Assembly: GCF_008087085.1 (NCBI RefSeq)
Contig: NZ_VIYJ01000001.1
Location: forward strand, 558,001 to 622,000
DNA: 64,000 bases
Source of the DNA: Nocardioides rubriscoriae
Lineage (GTDB): Bacteria > Actinomycetota > Actinomycetes > Propionibacteriales > Nocardioidaceae
Direction of reading: 5' to 3'
Part shown: positions 61,368 to 64,000 of the stretch, in pieces
How positions within the stretch are numbered: the stretch's first letter is position 1
How the letters are laid out: every line of letters begins with the position of its first letter
The notes under the pieces: model-generated
What the model saw: only the letters and a program-made list of their open reading frames with translations
What the model was told of the DNA's origin: nothing
The model's database searches: none
Program-made: the position numbers and the translations under genes

Positions 61368-62728
61368 CGACCGAGCGGCTGCGCGACGAGCTGTCCCGCG
61401 TCGCAGAGGCCGGACCGACCGCCAGGATCGCCCCTGACACGTGGCGGCGGGCTCGGCGTGCACGCACCCGGGACCGGGTCGTGGGAGTCGCAGCGGTGAT
61501 CGCCGTGGTCGTGCTCGTCGGTGGCCTCGCCGTCACGGGTCTTCCCCACCGCGCCGGCACACCGGTCGCGTCGGGCGACGGGCTCGCCGTCCCCGACCGC
61601 TTGTACGCCGTGCCCGACCGGATGGCCGCGCGACGCGACGACGACTCGTGGGCGCGGTCCGAGGTCACCAACGACCTGACCATCGGTCGCGGGGCGGCCG
61701 CCTGGGTCATGCCCGAGGGGCTGCCGGTCGTCGTCGACGCCGCGGAGGGCGCCTACCACCTGCTCGACCTACCTGGGTTCTCCGGCAACGACCGGTTGAC
61801 GACGTTGGCGCAGCAGCCCGGCCTCGCCCTGTCGCCCGACGGGCGGCGGCTCGCCTACGGCTACGGCGACCCCGGCCCCCAGGACGACGACCGCCCGGTG
61901 CCCAGCGGGGTCCGCGTCATCGACCTGGAGTCGGGTGACGTGCGCACGATCCCCGTGACAGGCGGCGAGGGCACCGTCGTAGGTCGCCTCCGCTTCTCCC
62001 CGGACGGCCGGTGGCTCGTGTGGGTCGGGCGCCGACTCGCCTCGTGGACCGAGGGGAGCATCGGCGGTGGAACGTCGGTGGCGGGTCGGATCGCACCGGG
62101 CGCCACCACGTCCGAGGCGATGACCGGCCTGGGCAAAGGAGTCGAGGCCGACATGGCCGGTGACGTCGGCATCGACGACCGGGGAGTGGTCCAGGTCCTC
62201 ACGAACCGAAGCCTGGTCGCATGGGACGGACGGGTCCTGTCCCGACGACGACTCGCGGAAGAGCTCCTGGGACCGATCGCGGTCCGCCTCGATGGCTCGG
62301 CCCTCGCGGTCTCCGGCAGCGACGGGACCGCCCTGCGCAGGCTCGACCCTGCGACCGGTCGGATCACCGAGGTCGTCAACGACGGCCCGTACCTCGATCC
62401 GGTCGGCTGGCTCGAGGACGACGACACGACCCTCGTGGTCGTCAAGGGCGGTGAGTTCACCACCCCGACAGCACTCGCGATCGCCGGGCCCGACGGGGTG
62501 CAGACCGTGGCCCGTCTCGAGGACGGGCTTCCGACACCGAGCATCGCGGTCGACCTTGTGTCGGCCGAGCAGCCCACCGTCCGTCGCCCCGCGCCCGACT
62601 GGCCCTGGTCGGACACCGCCCGGACAGCGGCGGCGGTCGCGGCGGTGGTCGCGGCGGTGGTCGCGGCACTGGCCGCACTCCTCGCGCTGCGGTGGGCGCG
62701 ACGCCGTCAGCCGCGCTCGCCCAGGTAG
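61364..62728 (+). CDS. Membrane protein with beta-propeller domain, coupled to sigma factor
   Basis: 454 residues. Cytoplasmic N-terminus (1-37), transmembrane helix about 38-60 (VVGVAAVIAVVVLVGGLAV), a WD40/TolB-like extracellular propeller (residues about 90-410, with LALSPDGRRLAYGYGD and LRFSPDGRWLVWVGRR blades), and a second transmembrane helix about 428-450 followed by Arg-rich tail. It probably senses or controls the overlapping sigma factor, but no anti-sigma motif is recognised. The 3' end overlaps the convergent MBL hydrolase gene by 22 nt. Confidence 0.72.
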   Translation: MTTERLRDELSRVAEAGPTARIAPDTWRRARRARTRDRVVGVAAVIAVVVLVGGLAVTGLPHRAGTPVASGDGLAVPDRLYAVPDRMAARRDDDSWARSEVTNDLTIGRGAAAWVMPEGLPVVVDAAEGAYHLLDLPGFSGNDRLTTLAQQPGLALSPDGRRLAYGYGDPGPQDDDRPVPSGVRVIDLESGDVRTIPVTGGEGTVVGRLRFSPDGRWLVWVGRRLASWTEGSIGGGTSVAGRIAPGATTSEAMTGLGKGVEADMAGDVGIDDRGVVQVLTNRSLVAWDGRVLSRRRLAEELLGPIAVRLDGSALAVSGSDGTALRRLDPATGRITEVVNDGPYLDPVGWLEDDDTTLVVVKGGEFTTPTALAIAGPDGVQTVARLEDGLPTPSIAVDLVSAEQPTVRRPAPDWPWSDTARTAAAVAAVVAAVVAALAALLALRWARRRQPRSPR

Positions 62729-63522
62729 GCGAGCTGGGCCCGGACCGACCACTCGGCGGCGTCCCACAGGGACTCGTCGACGTCGGCGTAGACGATCTCG
62801 ACGACGCGACGGGGCAGCTCGTCGACGGCGAGGCCCTCAGGGTGGGGCTGGTCCTGCAGCTGCTCGAGGGCGGCGCGCACCTGGTCGAGGCGCTGGCGGC
62901 GGTGGGCGAGGTAGAAGTCGAGCACGGGGCCGGCCTCCGGGAGTACCGGGCCGTGGGCCGGCCAGATGGCGTCGACCTCGCCGGCCGTCACCAGGGCACG
63001 CATCCGCTCGATCGAGGCGAAGTAGGCGCCGAGCTCGCCGTCGGGGTGCGCGACGACGGTGGTGCCGCGGCCGAGCACCATGTCGCCCGACAGCAGCACC
63101 CGCTCGGCGGGCAGGACGAACGACACCGAGTCGGCGGTGTGGCCGGGCGTGGTGACCACGCGCAGCTGCAGGCCCCCGACGTCGACGACCTCGTCGTCGG
63201 CGAGCGGGTCGGCGCCGACGCAGTACGCCGGGTCGAGCGCCCGGACGGCGCACCCCTTGCGCTCGGCCAGGGCGGCGGCGACCTCGGAGTGGTCGTAGTG
63301 GTGGTGGGTCAGCAGGACCAGCCCGACGTCGCCGGTGGTCTCGTCGAGCAGGTCGAGGTGACCGTCCTCGACGGGACCGGGGTCGACCACGACCGACGTG
63401 CTGGAGCCCGGCTCGCGCAGCACCCAGGTGTTGGTGCCGTCGAGGGTCATCAGACCGGGGTTGGGCGCGAGCAGGCAGCGCCCCCGCTCCCCGAAGCCGC
63501 CCCCGGCCCAGGCCGCGCTCAT
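62707..63522 (-). CDS. Metallo-beta-lactamase-fold hydrolase
   Basis: 271 residues, cytosolic, related to M. tuberculosis Rv3677c and glyoxalase-II/LACTB2-like proteins. Zinc ligands: His73-x-His75-x-Asp77-His78 (HHHYDH), His in TPGHTADSV, Asp in LLSGDMVLG, and His in PAHGPV. The substrate is not known; relatives act as endoribonucleases or thioesterases. The ATG 63522 overlaps the upstream NUDIX stop (ATGA). Confidence 0.88.
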   Translation of the reverse strand: MSAAWAGGGFGERGRCLLAPNPGLMTLDGTNTWVLREPGSSTSVVVDPGPVEDGHLDLLDETTGDVGLVLLTHHHYDHSEVAAALAERKGCAVRALDPAYCVGADPLADDEVVDVGGLQLRVVTTPGHTADSVSFVLPAERVLLSGDMVLGRGTTVVAHPDGELGAYFASIERMRALVTAGEVDAIWPAHGPVLPEAGPVLDFYLAHRRQRLDQVRAALEQLQDQPHPEGLAVDELPRRVVEIVYADVDESLWDAAEWSVRAQLAYLGERG

Positions 63523-64000
63523 GGCCGGCGCTGCTGGACGAGGGGTCGCAGACGGTCGGGCATGGAGAGCGTGAAGCCGTCGTCGAGGGCCTCGAGCGAC
63601 GGGGTGAACATCTCGGCGTTGCGCGACGCAGCCTCGGCCAGGACCTCCTCGGGCGTTGCGAAGGTGCCGACCTCGAGCGAGGTGAGGTAGGTCGGCGGCA
63701 TCATCGCGAGCTCACCGGCGTCGGCCTGGTCGGCCGCGGCACCGGCCGGCAGCCAGACCACCGACGACGACTCCGACGAGACGTCGCGGGTCAGCTGGCC
63801 CTCGGGGAGCGCCGCGACGAAGAACCACGTGCGGTAGCGCTTGGGCTCGAAGACCGGCGTCAGCCAGGCGTCCCACACACCGAGCAGGTCTGTGCGCAGC
63901 ACCAGCCCGCGGCGCAGCAGGAAGTCGGTCATCGACAGCTCGCGCGTCTCGAGCGCGACCCGGTCGGCCTCCCAGTCGTTGCCGGTGGTGTCGGCGACGA
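63519..64000 (-). CDS. NUDIX-like hydrolase, 5' end outside window
   Basis: The reverse-strand frame is open from base 64000 to the stop at 63519: about 160 residues, ending VQQRRP. ALETRELSMTDFLLRRGLVLRTDLLGVWDAWLTPVFEPKRYRTWFFVA resembles the C-terminal half of the NUDIX family found at this place in actinobacterial genomes (MBL neighbour), but the NUDIX box itself would be upstream and cannot be seen. An ATG at 63932 is internal; the frame continues past it with coding-like codons (VADTTGNDWEADRV). Confidence 0.7.
   Translation of the reverse strand, partial: VADTTGNDWEADRVALETRELSMTDFLLRRGLVLRTDLLGVWDAWLTPVFEPKRYRTWFFVAALPEGQLTRDVSSESSSVVWLPAGAAADQADAGELAMMPPTYLTSLEVGTFATPEEVLAEAASRNAEMFTPSLEALDDGFTLSMPDRLRPLVQQRRP

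Overview
The window is about 70% GC by eye, has many GTG starts (and one TTG), tightly overlapping operons and short actinobacterial leader arrangements. Gene content points to a mycolate-free or mycobacteria-like actinobacterium, most likely a Nocardioides-type member of the Propionibacteriales/Nocardioidaceae: an EtfD/FadE5 beta-oxidation system, a DesA3-like desaturase with its ferredoxin reductase, mycothiol-dependent-type DinB-fold proteins, SigE-type small sigma factors, and a block (acs ... holin ... marP-NUDIX-tlpA-nth, crp, MBL hydrolase, NUDIX) that matches the order of M. tuberculosis Rv3667-Rv3678c. No phage, transposase, CRISPR array or rRNA operon was found; this is chromosomal core and near-core sequence.

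Layout. 1-5003 (minus strand): hutH-hutU-(HTH/TOBE regulator)-modA-modB, a chain in which histidine degradation and molybdate uptake are physically joined by overlapping reading frames. 5290-12814: a secreted protein, a secreted M19/amidohydrolase-like enzyme and etfD, the membrane acceptor for electrons from acyl-CoA dehydrogenases. 13000-14670: a self-contained operon of a ribbon-helix-helix protein, a DUF4097 beta-helix protein and a 53-residue basic protein, with an elaborate operator. 14693-19791: dcd, an SGNH hydrolase, tRNA-Gly(CCC), DUF2461, a SigE-type sigma factor with a coupled membrane protein, a SnoaL-like protein behind a KstR-type box, and a degenerate sulfotransferase-like protein. 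20176-26640: an Rrf2 regulator, then phaC-phaZ-acyl-CoA dehydrogenase (overlapping) and fadE5.

26708-37336: lysG/lysE, small membrane and DinB-fold proteins, an SDR, a DUF6351 secreted protein, pgm, and the desaturase/ferredoxin reductase pair. 37421-45079: PucR regulator, two tandem SGNH lipoproteins, a YtcJ-like amidohydrolase, a Ser/Thr kinase divergent from an ECF sigma factor. 45239-49396: acetate uptake and activation (DUF485-actP, acs). 49526-58734: serine hydrolase, esterase, nhaA, holin-like protein, GNAT, marP operon and crp. 58821-62728: a DUF6345 protein and a second SigE-type sigma/membrane beta-propeller pair that sit as an insertion between crp and the MBL hydrolase. 62707-64000: MBL hydrolase and the 3' part of a NUDIX gene.

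How the parts work together: fatty acid oxidation (two acyl-CoA dehydrogenases, EtfD), storage polyester turnover (PhaC/PhaZ), acetate activation (ActP/Acs) and a Crp-family regulator form a carbon-and-energy theme; TTAC-type operators precede both etfD and fadE5, and GTGA-N6-TCAC Crp-like sites precede actP, a serine hydrolase, and other genes. Many genes have a -10 hexamer only 6-7 nt before the start codon, so leaderless transcription seems common. Unusual non-coding structure includes two pairs of identical-core hairpins at separate loci and two long perfect inverted repeats at gene ends. No clearly unknown multi-gene defence or metabolic system is evident; the best candidates for new biology are listed as findings.
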